Notes: generated from the sequence alone by a model not told the origin. A stretch of 64,000 bases of DNA from Micromonospora avicenniae (GCF_900156065.1 NZ_FTNF01000019.1:35826-99825), one strand, 5' to 3'; numbered from the stretch's first letter, positions 1 through 8,757 are shown. Translations and numbers: made by a program.

Positions 1-57
1 GATCTGACCGAGTATCGGCCCGACACTGCGAATTGACCCGGTCTACCCCTTCAGCCT

Positions 58-83
58 GGTTTCATAGGGCAGGGGCCGGGTAG
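58..83 (+). promoter_or_regulatory. SigF/SigB-type promoter of ctaD
   Basis: GGTTT at 58-62, a 15-nt spacer and GGGTAG at 78-83. This fits the known actinobacterial SigF/SigB consensus (GTTT or GGWWT, 14-17 nt, GGGTA). It lies about 38 nt before the ctaD start, leaving room for a 5' leader of about 30 nt. Confidence 0.65.
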
Positions 84-120
84 TCACGCCCGTCCTCTTA
101 CGCGACGACGGGGTGAAGAC

Positions 121-2124
121 ATGCCCAAGCGGGTCACGACGGAGCCAGGCCGGGACAGAGGGCCGGCGATCCTCGCACCGGCGCAGTTCGGCGGTTATCC
201 CGGCCCGTTCCGCGAGGTGGTCCGCGGTAGCACCATCATCAAGCTGCTCGGCACCACCGACGCCAAGCTCATCGGCCTGATGTACCTCACCACGTCGTTC
301 GCCTTCTACGTGATCGGCGGGGTGATGGCCATGCTCATGCGGGGGGAGCTGGCCCGGCCCGGGCTGCAGTTCCTCTCCCCCGAGCAGTACAACCAGCTGT
401 TCACCATGCACGGCACGGTGATGCTGCTGCTCTTCGCCACGCCGCTGGTGTTCGCGTTCGGCAACTACATCGTGCCGCTCCAGATCGGCGCCCCGGACGT
501 CTCCTTCCCCCGGCTCAACGCGCTCGCGTACTGGCTCTACCTGTTGGGCGGATCGATCGTGGTGGGCGGCTTCCTCGTCCCGGGCGGCGCGGCGGACTTC
601 GGCTGGTTCGCCTACGCGCCGCTCTCCGACGTGGAGCACTCCCCCGGGGTCGGCGGGAACATGTGGCTCGTCGGCCTGGTCATCTCCGGGCTGGGCACCA
701 TCCTCGGCGCGGTCAACATGATCACCACGGTCCTGACCCTGCGCGCCCCGGGTATGACGATGTTCCGGATGCCGATCTTCACCTGGAACGTCCTGCTCAC
801 CAGCGTGCTGGTGATCCTGGTCTTCCCGCTGCTCGCCGCGGCGCTGCTGGCACTCGGCGCGGACCGGCTGCTGAACGCGCACGTGTACGACGCCGCCACC
901 GGCGGACCGATGCTCTGGCAACACCTGTTCTGGTTCTTCGGTCATCCCGAGGTCTACATCGTGGCGCTGCCGTTCTTCGGCATCATCACCGAGATCATCC
1001 CGGTCTTCTCCCGCAAACCGATCTTCGGGTACACCGGTCTGGTGCTCGCCACCGTCGCGATCACCGTGCTGTCGATGACGGTCTGGGCACACCACATGTT
1101 CGGCACCGGGCAGGTGCTGCTGCCGTTCTTCAGCATCGTGAGCTATCTCATCGCCGTGCCGACCGGGGTGAAGTTCTTCAACTGGATCGGCACGATGTGG
1201 AAGGGGCAGCTCACCTTCGAGACGCCGATGCTGTTCGCCATCGGCTTCCTGGTGACCTTCCTGCTCGGCGGGCTCACGGGGGTGCTGCTGGCCAGCCCTC
1301 CGGTCGACTTCCACGTCACGGACACCTACTTCGTCGTCGCCCACTTCCACTACGTCCTCTTCGGCACGATCGTCTTCGCCGCCTTCGGCGGCGTGTACTT
1401 CTGGTTCCCGAAGATGACCGGCCGGCTGCTCGACGAACGGCTCGGCAAGGTCCACTTCTGGACGATGTTCCTGAGCTTCCACACCACGTTCCTCGTGCAG
1501 CACTGGCTGGGCAACGAGGGCATGCCGCGGCGCTACTCCGACTACCTGGCCACTGACGGATTCACCGTGCTGAACACGGTCTCCACCCTCGGGTCGTTCG
1601 TGCTCGGCGCGTCCACCCTGTTCTTCATCTACAACGTCTGGAAGACCTGGCGGTACGGGGCGCAGGTGACGGTGGACGACCCCTGGGGGTTCGGCAACTC
1701 GCTGGAATGGGCCACCACGTGCCCGCCGCCGCTGCGCAACTTCGATCGGATGCCCCGCATCCGTTCCGAGCGGCCCGCGTTCGACGCCAAGTACGGCGCG
1801 CTCGTCTCCGACCTCGGTCGCGACCTGCCGCAGCGCACCACCCGGCCACCGCAGGGGTTCCGTGAGGAGATGCGGCACGTCACGCAGGTCCCCGAATCGC
1901 CCTCCGCCGTGGGAGCGACCGGCCCGCGCGAGGCCAACGAGTACACGCCGGCGCCACAGTCCGGTGCCCGCCCGGTGCACGTGCCGGACCCGGAGCAGGT
2001 CCGCCGGCCGAGCTTCGAGGAGACCGACGAGCCCGAGGACAACCCGCTCGGCGCGCATCGCGCGCCCCAGGAGAACGACGAGTGGAGCCACCCCCGCAGC
2101 CACGGCGACCAACCGGGGCAGTGA
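121..2124 (+). CDS. ctaD: cytochrome c oxidase subunit I
   Basis: Catalytic subunit of aa3-type cytochrome oxidase: it reduces O2 to water and pumps protons in the cytoplasmic membrane. The 667-aa protein has the family's roughly 12 membrane helices. Visible metal ligands include H97 (TMHGTVML), the CuB/cross-link motif HPEVY (H275, Y279), the HH pair at 324-325, and H408/H410 in HVTDTYFVVAHFHYV. After about residue 555 there is a charged, proline-rich tail of roughly 110 residues with no membrane segment, longer than in textbook CtaD. No other cta genes lie nearby, so this is a stand-alone ctaD, as is common in actinobacteria. The ATG start follows a GGGGTGAAG-like site. A SigF-type promoter precedes it and a strong hairpin follows. 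Confidence 0.97.
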   Translation: MPKRVTTEPGRDRGPAILAPAQFGGYPGPFREVVRGSTIIKLLGTTDAKLIGLMYLTTSFAFYVIGGVMAMLMRGELARPGLQFLSPEQYNQLFTMHGTVMLLLFATPLVFAFGNYIVPLQIGAPDVSFPRLNALAYWLYLLGGSIVVGGFLVPGGAADFGWFAYAPLSDVEHSPGVGGNMWLVGLVISGLGTILGAVNMITTVLTLRAPGMTMFRMPIFTWNVLLTSVLVILVFPLLAAALLALGADRLLNAHVYDAATGGPMLWQHLFWFFGHPEVYIVALPFFGIITEIIPVFSRKPIFGYTGLVLATVAITVLSMTVWAHHMFGTGQVLLPFFSIVSYLIAVPTGVKFFNWIGTMWKGQLTFETPMLFAIGFLVTFLLGGLTGVLLASPPVDFHVTDTYFVVAHFHYVLFGTIVFAAFGGVYFWFPKMTGRLLDERLGKVHFWTMFLSFHTTFLVQHWLGNEGMPRRYSDYLATDGFTVLNTVSTLGSFVLGASTLFFIYNVWKTWRYGAQVTVDDPWGFGNSLEWATTCPPPLRNFDRMPRIRSERPAFDAKYGALVSDLGRDLPQRTTRPPQGFREEMRHVTQVPESPSAVGATGPREANEYTPAPQSGARPVHVPDPEQVRRPSFEETDEPEDNPLGAHRAPQENDEWSHPRSHGDQPGQ

Positions 2125-2140
2125 CAGACAGACGAACCGA

Positions 2141-2187
2141 AGGAAGGAGCCCCTGTCGACGCCGGGCGTTGACAGGGGCTCCTTCCT
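2141..2187. terminator. bidirectional terminator hairpin between ctaD and the sigma gene
   Basis: Perfect 17-bp inverted repeat (arms 2141-2157 and 2171-2187; left arm starts AGGAAGGAGCCCC) around a 13-nt loop. It lies between two convergent genes, so it can serve both. The stem shares the GGAAGGAG core with the hairpin at 53158-53219. Confidence 0.85.
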
Positions 2188-2215
2188 GACGGCGCGGTGC
2201 GAGCGGACGGGCCGA

Positions 2216-3352
2216 TCAGTCGCGGGCCGGTGGCAGACCGGCGGCGGTCAGCGAGCGGCGCACCGCCGGCTGCACCCGGGTGAGTCGCATCGGTACGCCG
2301 GTGCGGGCGGCCGCCTCCCGGCCGGCCACGAGAGCGGCTATTCCACCGGCGTCGACCCCGCCCGCGCCGACCAGGTCGACCACGACCTCGCTCGGCTGAC
2401 CGGTGACCGCCTCCAGCATCGCTCGGCGCAGCTGGTCCGCACCGTCGCGGTCGACGTCGCCGCCGACCTCGACCACCACCCGGTCACCGTTCTGCCGCAC
2501 CGAGATGCGTGACTTGGTCGACTCGCTCTCGGCCGCGCCGTTCTGCCACGGCGGCGGCGTGTCGGCGAGCATCGCCTGACGCAGCCAGGTCAGCGCGCGC
2601 GACAGGAGCCGGGAGACGTGCATCTGCGAGATGCCGAACCGGGCCGCGATCTCCGCCTGGGTCTGGTTGCCGTAGAAGCGCATGGCCAGGATCCGCCGCT
2701 CCCGCCAGGGCAGGCGGTGCAGCAGCCCGCTGACCGTGACCCGGTCGTCGACGGATTCCAGCGCGTTGTCGGACTCGCCGACCAGGTCACCGAACTCGGC
2801 CGAACTCTCCCCGCCGACCGGGGCGTTGAGCGAGGCCGGGCTGTAGCCGGCGGCCGACTCCAGCGCGGCGAGGATCTCCTCCTCCGGCGTCTCCAGCCGC
2901 TGGGCCAGTTCGGCCACCGTCGGCGCCCGGGACAGTTCGCTGGTCAGCGCCGCGGTGGCCTGCCCGACCTCGAGGATCAGGTCGCGTAGCCGGCGGGGTA
3001 CGTGTACGCCCCACGTCCGGTCCCGGAAGTGCCGCTTGATCTCGCCAACGATCGTGATCGCCGCGTACGCGGTGAAGGAGCCCCGTTCCGGGTCGTACCG
3101 GTCGACTGCGTTCACCAGCCCCAGCCGGGCCACCTGCTCCAGATCCTCCAGCGGTTCCCCCCGCCCTCGGTAGCGACGGGCGAGCCGGCCGGCGAACGGC
3201 AGAGCGAACCGCACCAGGTCGTCGCGGGCCTCCTGCCGCCGTTCGGGCGGTAGTCCCTCGATACGCGCCGCGTACGCCAATGCGGCCGCGTCGAGGTCCT
3301 CCAGGCCCCGCTCGGTGGGTGGTGGCGTGCTTGTGGCGGTCTTTCCGAACAT
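2216..3352 (-). CDS. SigB/SigF/SigG-family sigma factor fused to a C-terminal STAS domain
   Basis: Stress-type alternative sigma factor. Residues about 45-125 form region 2 (LEDLEQVARLGLVNAVDRYDP, then a TAYAAITIVGEIKRHFRD-like promoter-melting segment). Residues 130-200 are region 3 and 213-260 are region 4 with its HTH (TQAEIAARFGISQMHVSRLL). After a linker, residues about 283-375 form a STAS domain, the fold of anti-sigma-factor antagonists. At the normal phosphorylation site (D-S-S/T-G) it reads D334-A335-G336-G337, so the acceptor serine is absent. Usual family length is about 260 aa; the extra 115 aa are the STAS part. ATG 3352 has GGGAGG 6 nt upstream. The target of the STAS domain is unknown: it may hold an anti-sigma factor or act on the sigma domain itself. 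Confidence 0.93.
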   Translation of the reverse strand: MFGKTATSTPPPTERGLEDLDAAALAYAARIEGLPPERRQEARDDLVRFALPFAGRLARRYRGRGEPLEDLEQVARLGLVNAVDRYDPERGSFTAYAAITIVGEIKRHFRDRTWGVHVPRRLRDLILEVGQATAALTSELSRAPTVAELAQRLETPEEEILAALESAAGYSPASLNAPVGGESSAEFGDLVGESDNALESVDDRVTVSGLLHRLPWRERRILAMRFYGNQTQAEIAARFGISQMHVSRLLSRALTWLRQAMLADTPPPWQNGAAESESTKSRISVRQNGDRVVVEVGGDVDRDGADQLRRAMLEAVTGQPSEVVVDLVGAGGVDAGGIAALVAGREAAARTGVPMRLTRVQPAVRRSLTAAGLPPARD

Positions 3353-3404
3353 CCGCGCCTCCCTCAGGAAGGTCCCCCGCCCGGATTGGGAAAGCCGGTC
3401 GTGC

Positions 3405-3421
3405 GCGTGGTCGGACCACGC
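3405..3421. promoter_or_regulatory. 17-bp perfect palindrome upstream of the sigma-STAS gene
   Basis: GCGTGGTC-G-GACCACGC: two perfect 8-bp arms around one central base, 53-69 nt upstream of the sigma start. Its size and symmetry suit an operator for a dimeric regulator, but no regulator is identified. Confidence 0.4.
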
Positions 3422-3597
3422 ACCGGGCCGGAAGTGGGTTACGTGACTGGGACGCCAGCGGGCGACGACACCACGCTGCGCAACGTGATCAGTCCATCGC
3501 AGCCAGCGATGTTCCCGCTCCGTAGGTACTCAATCACGGGATCCCGGGTTCGCGAGGATGTTTCGCTGGGCTCGCCTCGAGAGAGCTGGGCGCGCCT

Positions 3598-5088
3598 TCA
3601 GGAGACGAGCAGACCCTGGTGGGTGCCGCCGTCGCGGAACACGGCCAACGCCTCCGCCACGGTCAACGCGGGCGGCGCCGGAAGGTCGTACGGCTGGGCC
3701 CGCAGCACCTCGGTGGCCCGACGGGTGGGCACGGAGGCGACGGGGTAGCCCCGCGCGGAGGTGCGGTCCAGGGCCCGGCGGCGACGGCCGAAGCCGGCCA
3801 CCGCGAGCCACTGCGGCAGACCGGCGAGGGCGGGAGAGCGGACCCCGGGCGGTTCGGGCAGCACGTCCACGGAGCTGTACGGCTCGCTGCCGGCGAGCCA
3901 CCACTCCACCCCCTCCACGCTGCGCCGCGTCGCGTTCTCGCACCAGTACGGCACCAGCCCGGCGCGCACCACCTGCCACGGGTCGAGCAGCCGCCCGCAC
4001 TCCACCACCAGCCGGTCGCCGGTCTTGCCCGCCATCCGCAGCCACCGGCGGTAGAGGTCCGCCACGACGGCGCTGAGCCCCTCGGGCCGGGGGAAGAGCA
4101 CGCGGTGCAGGATCCGTTCGTGCCGCCCCGCCCAGTCCCGGGCGCTCAGTTCGAAACCGGACTCCACGCCGTGCTCGGCGTACCCCGACGGGGAGGAGAC
4201 CTGTGGCGGTTCCCAGCGGGCGGCGTCGCCACCGGCCGAGCGAAGAACCTGACGCAGCGCGTGGCTGTCCGGATGGAAGTCGACGGGGTCCAGCCCGCTA
4301 GCCGGAGAACCGACCTGGAAGCTGTGCCCCTGCCCCACCTCCACCACCGGCCAGGTCCGCGCGTCGCGAAGCAGCAGCACCGGCGCGCCCGGGGCCAGCC
4401 GGTCGCCCAGGAACCGCCGGTACGCCGCGGGCAGTGTCCGCCACCGGGCCGCGAGCATGATCGTCGCCCCGGCCAACGCGCCTCGGCTCGCCGGGCAGTG
4501 CACCTGGCGCACGTGCAGGTCGTCGTTGCCGCCGAGCAGCCGCGCGACGAGCGCCGCGCCGTGGTCCAACGCGGCGCCCGGGCGATCCACCGCGCCCTGC
4601 GCCCAGTGCACGGTCATCTCGAAGCCGACAGGCAGCCAGGGCACCCCGAGGGCGACCGCCAGGTGTACGGCGGCGCCGTGCGGCGAGCCGATGACGACGC
4701 CCGGGTAGCTGCGGCGGGGGTACTGGTCGACGAACCAGCTCGCCACCCGCTCCGCGTCAACGTCGGCGACCTGAGCGGGGGTGAGCGCGACGCGTCCGGC
4801 CGCTCGGGTGACCGCCGCCCGGCGGACCGGATCAGGGGCGCCGGGGAACCGGGACGCGGGGCCCGGATGCCCCAGGTCGGCGCAGTCCGTGCCGCGCAGC
4901 GCACGGGCCGCGGCGGCGACCAGGACACGTGCCACGCTGCCGCTCGTGACGACCCGGTCGCCGGCCAGGCCGGCGTCCGCTGCCACGAGCCCCTCGTGCA
5001 CCTTGTGCACCGGCCCCACCTTGCCTCGTTCGCTCACCACGCGGCCCGGCTTCCCGTCCCGATGCGGTTCAAACGGGCCCTCCGCCAC
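3598..5088 (-). CDS. conserved hypothetical protein, 496 aa
   Basis: I do not recognise this family. The protein is soluble (no signal peptide, no membrane helix). It contains an alpha/beta-looking stretch PGVVIGSPHGAAVHLAVAL around residues 127-147, several Trp/His-rich segments and a C-terminal VAEALAVFRDGG. The start is uncertain: GTG 5088 has no clear ribosome site, and GTG 5037, reading VSERGKVGPVHKVHE, is an alternative that would shorten it by 17 aa. It lies 245 nt upstream of the sigma-STAS gene on the same strand, so it could be a separate unit. The reading frame is open over 1.5 kb with consistent high-GC codon use, which supports coding. Confidence 0.75.
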   Translation of the reverse strand: MAEGPFEPHRDGKPGRVVSERGKVGPVHKVHEGLVAADAGLAGDRVVTSGSVARVLVAAAARALRGTDCADLGHPGPASRFPGAPDPVRRAAVTRAAGRVALTPAQVADVDAERVASWFVDQYPRRSYPGVVIGSPHGAAVHLAVALGVPWLPVGFEMTVHWAQGAVDRPGAALDHGAALVARLLGGNDDLHVRQVHCPASRGALAGATIMLAARWRTLPAAYRRFLGDRLAPGAPVLLLRDARTWPVVEVGQGHSFQVGSPASGLDPVDFHPDSHALRQVLRSAGGDAARWEPPQVSSPSGYAEHGVESGFELSARDWAGRHERILHRVLFPRPEGLSAVVADLYRRWLRMAGKTGDRLVVECGRLLDPWQVVRAGLVPYWCENATRRSVEGVEWWLAGSEPYSSVDVLPEPPGVRSPALAGLPQWLAVAGFGRRRRALDRTSARGYPVASVPTRRATEVLRAQPYDLPAPPALTVAEALAVFRDGGTHQGLLVS

Positions 5089-5187
5089 CTGCCGGGTCCA
5101 ATCCGCTGATCGGGGACACTTCGCCGGTACCGGCCGGTTGGCGGTGTCCTGCCCGATCCGGGCCCTTCCCGAAGGCGTGTTCCGGGT

Positions 5188-6948
5188 CTAGACGATGTCG
5201 TCGGCGGCCACCGAGATCTGCCGGTCCACCTGCTCGCGGACCCGGCGGGCGGCGTCGCCGTCAGCGAAGAGACCCCGCAGGTCGGCCAACGCCGGCTCGG
5301 GCGGTGCGAGCGGCACGGCGGCGTCGACCACCGCCTCCACGACACAGGGGCGGTCCGCGGCCAGCGCCTCGTCCCAGGCGGCCCCGACCAGCTCCGGGCG
5401 GTCCACCCGTACGCCGTGCAGCCCGAGCAGCCGGGCCCAACCGGCGTACGGCACGTCGGGGCGGCGCTGGGCCGGGTCGGTGACCGGCTGGCGACCGGCA
5501 CCCATGCCGGACTGGTCGCGGTTGTTCAGCACCAGCACCACCAGCCGCGGATCCCGCCAACGTGGCCAGTGGTGCGCCACGGTGACCAACTCGGCGAGAC
5601 CGTTGAGCTGCATGGCGCCGTCGCCGAGCAGCGCGATCACCGGCTGGTCCGGTGCGGCGAGCTTGGCCGCGACCGCGTACGGCAGGGCGCACCCCATCGA
5701 ACCGAGCGTGCCGCACAGCTGGGCGTTCACCCCGGGCTGCAGCTCCAGGTGGCGCGCGTACCAGTAGATGACCGATCCGACGTCCACGGCGACCGAGCCG
5801 GTACGCGGCAGCCGTGCGGAGAGTTCCTGGAGCACCAGTTGCGGGTTCACCGGCTCGGCCGGCGCGCTCGCGCGGTCGACCAGCTCCCGCCGCCAACGGT
5901 CCACCGAGTTCTCCACCGTGGCCCGCCACTGCGGGCTGGGCCGGTCCGGCACCCGGGCGAGCAGCGCCCGCAGGGTCTCGGCCGCGTCACCGACCAGCGG
6001 GACGTCCACCGGGTAGCGGCTGCCGACCCGGCGTCCGTCGATGTCTATCTGCACCGTGCGCACCTGCCCGGGCATCGGCAGGTAGCTGGTCCACGGGTCG
6101 TTGGTGCCCACCAGCAGCAGCGTGTCGCAGCCGCCCATCAGCTCGGCGGCGGCACGGGTGCCCACCTCGCCGAGCACGCCGGCGTGGTACGGCAGCCGCT
6201 CGTCGAGCACCGGCTTGCCGAGCAGCGAGCAGGCCACTCCGGCGCCGAGCCGGTCGGCGAGCGCCACCACCTCGTGCTCCGCGTCCTGGGCGCCCTGCCC
6301 GACCAGGATCGCCACCCGCTGACCGGCGCCGAGGAGCTGCGCGGCGGCGGCCAGGTCCACCTCGTGCGGAAGCACCCGGGCCAACGGCTCACCGGGCGTC
6401 GCCGTGATCACGCCGATGCCGTACGCGTGAAGGTCGGGTACAGCCGCCTCCTGCACCTGCCGCGGCAGCACCACGCAGACCGGGCTGCGGGTCGCCGCGG
6501 CGGTGCGGAACGCCTGATCGAGCAGGGTCGGCACCTGGGCGGCACTGCGCGCGTAGTGGACGAACTGGTTGCACACGTCGGCGAAGAGGCGGGTCAGCCC
6601 GATCTCCTGGTGCGCGCCGCCCAGCGGGCCGGAGACGTCCTCACCGACGAGCGCCACGACCGGCTTGCTGTCCAGCTTGGCGTCGTAGAGGCCGTTGAGC
6701 AGCTGCACCGCGCTCGGCCCCTGGGTGGCGAGGCAGACCCCGATACCGTCGGTGAACTTCGCGTGCCCGGTCGCCATGAAGGCGGCGGCCTCCTCGTGCC
6801 GCGCCGGCACGAACTCCGGGTCGCCCCCGGCGCGGTCCAACGCCGCGACGATCGGGGCGATGGCCGCGCCCGGGTAGCCGAAGGCCCGCGGGACCCGCCA
6901 GGCACGCAGCCGTTCGACCACCAGATCGGCGGCGATCCGGTCAGCCAT
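5188..6948 (-). CDS. thiamine-pyrophosphate enzyme, pyruvate oxidase/dehydrogenase (PoxB) type
   Basis: Predicted ThDP-dependent decarboxylating oxidoreductase acting on pyruvate or a related 2-oxoacid. Three domains are visible: an N-terminal ThDP-binding domain with the catalytic Glu in PARHEEAAAF (E52/E53), a central domain at about 190-330 (AILVGQGAQDA), and a C-terminal domain with the GDG...NN cofactor motif (GDGAMQLNGL to VLVLNN). The 586 aa match PoxB and acetolactate-synthase-like enzymes. There is no C-terminal membrane-binding helix like that of E. coli PoxB that I can point to. It begins inside the end of the next gene (8-nt ATG/TGA overlap), so the two are translationally coupled. 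The exact substrate cannot be fixed from sequence alone. Confidence 0.88.
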   Translation of the reverse strand: MADRIAADLVVERLRAWRVPRAFGYPGAAIAPIVAALDRAGGDPEFVPARHEEAAAFMATGHAKFTDGIGVCLATQGPSAVQLLNGLYDAKLDSKPVVALVGEDVSGPLGGAHQEIGLTRLFADVCNQFVHYARSAAQVPTLLDQAFRTAAATRSPVCVVLPRQVQEAAVPDLHAYGIGVITATPGEPLARVLPHEVDLAAAAQLLGAGQRVAILVGQGAQDAEHEVVALADRLGAGVACSLLGKPVLDERLPYHAGVLGEVGTRAAAELMGGCDTLLLVGTNDPWTSYLPMPGQVRTVQIDIDGRRVGSRYPVDVPLVGDAAETLRALLARVPDRPSPQWRATVENSVDRWRRELVDRASAPAEPVNPQLVLQELSARLPRTGSVAVDVGSVIYWYARHLELQPGVNAQLCGTLGSMGCALPYAVAAKLAAPDQPVIALLGDGAMQLNGLAELVTVAHHWPRWRDPRLVVLVLNNRDQSGMGAGRQPVTDPAQRRPDVPYAGWARLLGLHGVRVDRPELVGAAWDEALAADRPCVVEAVVDAAVPLAPPEPALADLRGLFADGDAARRVREQVDRQISVAADDIV

Positions 6949-8065
6949 TGCCCCGCCCCGGGGTGCTGGCGTCCACGTACCGCAGCACCGCGCCGACCCC
7001 GTCGGTCAGCTCCGGCGCCTCGTCGGGGCCGAGCACGGTCAGCTCGGCGTCGGTGCCGACGAGCGCGCGTACCAGGGCCGCGTCGGCGCGTACCCGCTGC
7101 GGATCGTCGACCGACATGGCGCTCAGCTGCCCCGGGTCGACGGCGATCTCGGTCGGCTCCGGGCCGATCCACAGCTCGCCGTTCGCGGACGGGTCGTCCA
7201 CGATCAGCATGTTGTCGACCTGGTTGCGTTGCAGCGCGGCGACCACGGCCGCGAGGCCGGCGCCGACGTCCTCCTGGGTGCCGAACCGGTCCAGGGCCGC
7301 GGTGATCCGCTGGTCGGCCACCTCGGCGATGGTCTGCACGGTCAGGTCGTCCAGGAGGGTCTGGTCGGCGCCACCGGCCCGGGAGCCGGCATCGGTGCGG
7401 ACCACCAGATCCTGCCAGCGCACCGGCATCTGCGCGGCGATCATCCCGGTGGCCCGGATGTCCCCGGCGACCACCACCACGTCCGCGCCGACCTTCTCGG
7501 CCAGCTCGACCGTCGCGGCGGTCACGTCACCGGCGTTGTGGTGCCACGCCTCCATGGCCGCGCGCTGGTAGCGCGACTGCGACCAGCCACCTGGCTGCAC
7601 CCGGCGCAGCTGGAAACTCTCGCGCCCGACGATGTGCGCCCGGCGCGGCACTCCCCCGGCACTGACCGCCATGGCGTCCGCGCCGGTCCGGTCCGCCAGC
7701 ACCCGCACCCACGCCACCTGCTCGCCCCGCTGGGCGAGCAGCGGCATCACGTGCGGCAGCGGCGCGTAGGAGGCGAGGTCGCGCAGTGGTGGTGCGGAGA
7801 GGAACTCGGTGAGCACCACCTGGCCGCGAGTGGCGAAGGCGGCCAGACCGTAGTCCCCCGGCATCGGGTCGTGCCCCCGGATCACCCGGTCCAGCGCGGC
7901 GACCGTCGGCTCGTCCGCACCCTGGTCGATCAGTTGGCCCTGCAGTGCCCGCCAGCGCAGGTCGAGCGCCGGGTGGGCGTCGTGCGTGTCGGCCGACGCG
8001 TCCAGGTACACCGAGCACCACGGCCCGGGGCGGTCGTAGAGCGGGCGCAGGAAGGACAGCTGCAT
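6941..8065 (-). CDS. Rv2629/Balon-like protein (bacterial eRF1-related, baeRF family)
   Basis: 374 aa, by recollection the same length as Mycobacterium tuberculosis Rv2629, whose relatives (Balon) bind the ribosomal A site during hibernation. Three blocks are seen: an N-terminal domain (SVYLDASADTHDAHPAL), a middle domain with RAHIVGRESFQLRRVQPGGWSQ, and an eRF1 domain-3-like C-terminal part (DNMLIVDDPSANGELWIG). Motif recognition is by memory of the family. It is first in a two-gene operon with the pyruvate-oxidase-like gene. AAAGGGG precedes the ATG. A GGGTAT hexamer sits about 30 nt upstream, hinting at SigF-type control; Rv2629 itself is hypoxia-induced through DosR, so regulation may differ here. 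Confidence 0.8.
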   Translation of the reverse strand: MQLSFLRPLYDRPGPWCSVYLDASADTHDAHPALDLRWRALQGQLIDQGADEPTVAALDRVIRGHDPMPGDYGLAAFATRGQVVLTEFLSAPPLRDLASYAPLPHVMPLLAQRGEQVAWVRVLADRTGADAMAVSAGGVPRRAHIVGRESFQLRRVQPGGWSQSRYQRAAMEAWHHNAGDVTAATVELAEKVGADVVVVAGDIRATGMIAAQMPVRWQDLVVRTDAGSRAGGADQTLLDDLTVQTIAEVADQRITAALDRFGTQEDVGAGLAAVVAALQRNQVDNMLIVDDPSANGELWIGPEPTEIAVDPGQLSAMSVDDPQRVRADAALVRALVGTDAELTVLGPDEAPELTDGVGAVLRYVDASTPGRGNG

Positions 8066-8095
8066 GCTCGACCCCTTTCCAGCTCGGCCCTGCGC

Positions 8096-8121
8096 ATACC
8101 CGAGCCGCCCCGAATGTCACC
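8096..8121 (-). promoter_or_regulatory. possible SigF-type promoter of the Balon-like/pyruvate oxidase operon
   Basis: On the minus strand: GGTGA (8117-8121), 15 nt, GGGTAT (8096-8101). The -10 element is a perfect match, while the -35 differs from GGTTT. The same GGTGA-15-GGGTAT arrangement recurs at 46691-46716. Confidence 0.35.
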
Positions 8122-8187
8122 TGGCCGGACATGAGTGCGTGACCAGGTTTCATTCACGCCGTTCAACCCGCCACGCGGATACCATCA

Positions 8188-8757
8188 GTGAACGGATCAG
8201 GACTCTCGGTGGTGGTCATGGACAGCGGACTCGATACCCGGCGGATCGCACATCCGACGCAACGGATCTTCACCGGCCGGGTGGTCCGGTTCCTGGAGGG
8301 GTACACGCGGGAGATCGCCGTCGGCAAACCTGTCCTGATCGCCGTGCTGGCGGCGGCCGGTGTGGGCGCGCTGCTGATGCGGGTGGTGCGCGCCGTGCTG
8401 CCCGGCAGCGGCGGCGGGGCTCGCCGGCGCTGGAAGGACCTGACCAAGGGACCCGAATATCTGGTCACCCCGGTGCGGCTGCGTGACAACACCGGCGGGC
8501 TCTACGAGGTCGAGCTGCACGGACACCTGCCGCAGAGCGCACTGCACCCCGCCGACCACGTCCAGCTGACCCTGCGACCGCAGCGCGACCCGGACCTGCC
8601 GCCGCGGATCGAGCGGATCGTCAACCTCACCACCGGGCAGCTGCTCACCCCGCGTACCGCGACGCTCTGGACTCACCTCGGCCCACCGCTGCTGCTGCAG
8701 GCCATCCTCGGGGTGCTGCTGGTGCTCGGGGTCGCCGCCTGGTCGGCGCTGACCTGA
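8188..8757 (+). CDS. hypothetical membrane protein, 189 aa
   Basis: I do not recognise the family. Two membrane segments frame a soluble domain: about residues 48-70 (KPVLIAVLAAAGVGALLMRVV) and about 163-187 near the C-terminus. The domain between them (KDLTKGPEYLVTPVRLRDNTGGLYEVELHG) is a beta-rich, OB-like-looking stretch. The GTG at 8188 is the outer start; ATG 8218 (MDSGLDTRRI) is equally plausible because neither has a clear ribosome site. It is divergent from the Balon-like gene and convergent with the DUF3817 gene. Confidence 0.7.
   Translation: MNGSGLSVVVMDSGLDTRRIAHPTQRIFTGRVVRFLEGYTREIAVGKPVLIAVLAAAGVGALLMRVVRAVLPGSGGGARRRWKDLTKGPEYLVTPVRLRDNTGGLYEVELHGHLPQSALHPADHVQLTLRPQRDPDLPPRIERIVNLTTGQLLTPRTATLWTHLGPPLLLQAILGVLLVLGVAAWSALT

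Noticed and set aside
43..2112. Long minus-strand open frame opposite ctaD (689 codons)
   Set aside because: Low-complexity Arg/Glu/His-rich product with no family features; it is the antisense shadow of a clear ctaD in high-GC DNA.
5416..7305. Long plus-strand open frame opposite the pyruvate-oxidase-like and Balon-like genes
   Set aside because: Composition is that of an antisense shadow, and the minus-strand frames carry all expected motifs and a coupled start/stop.
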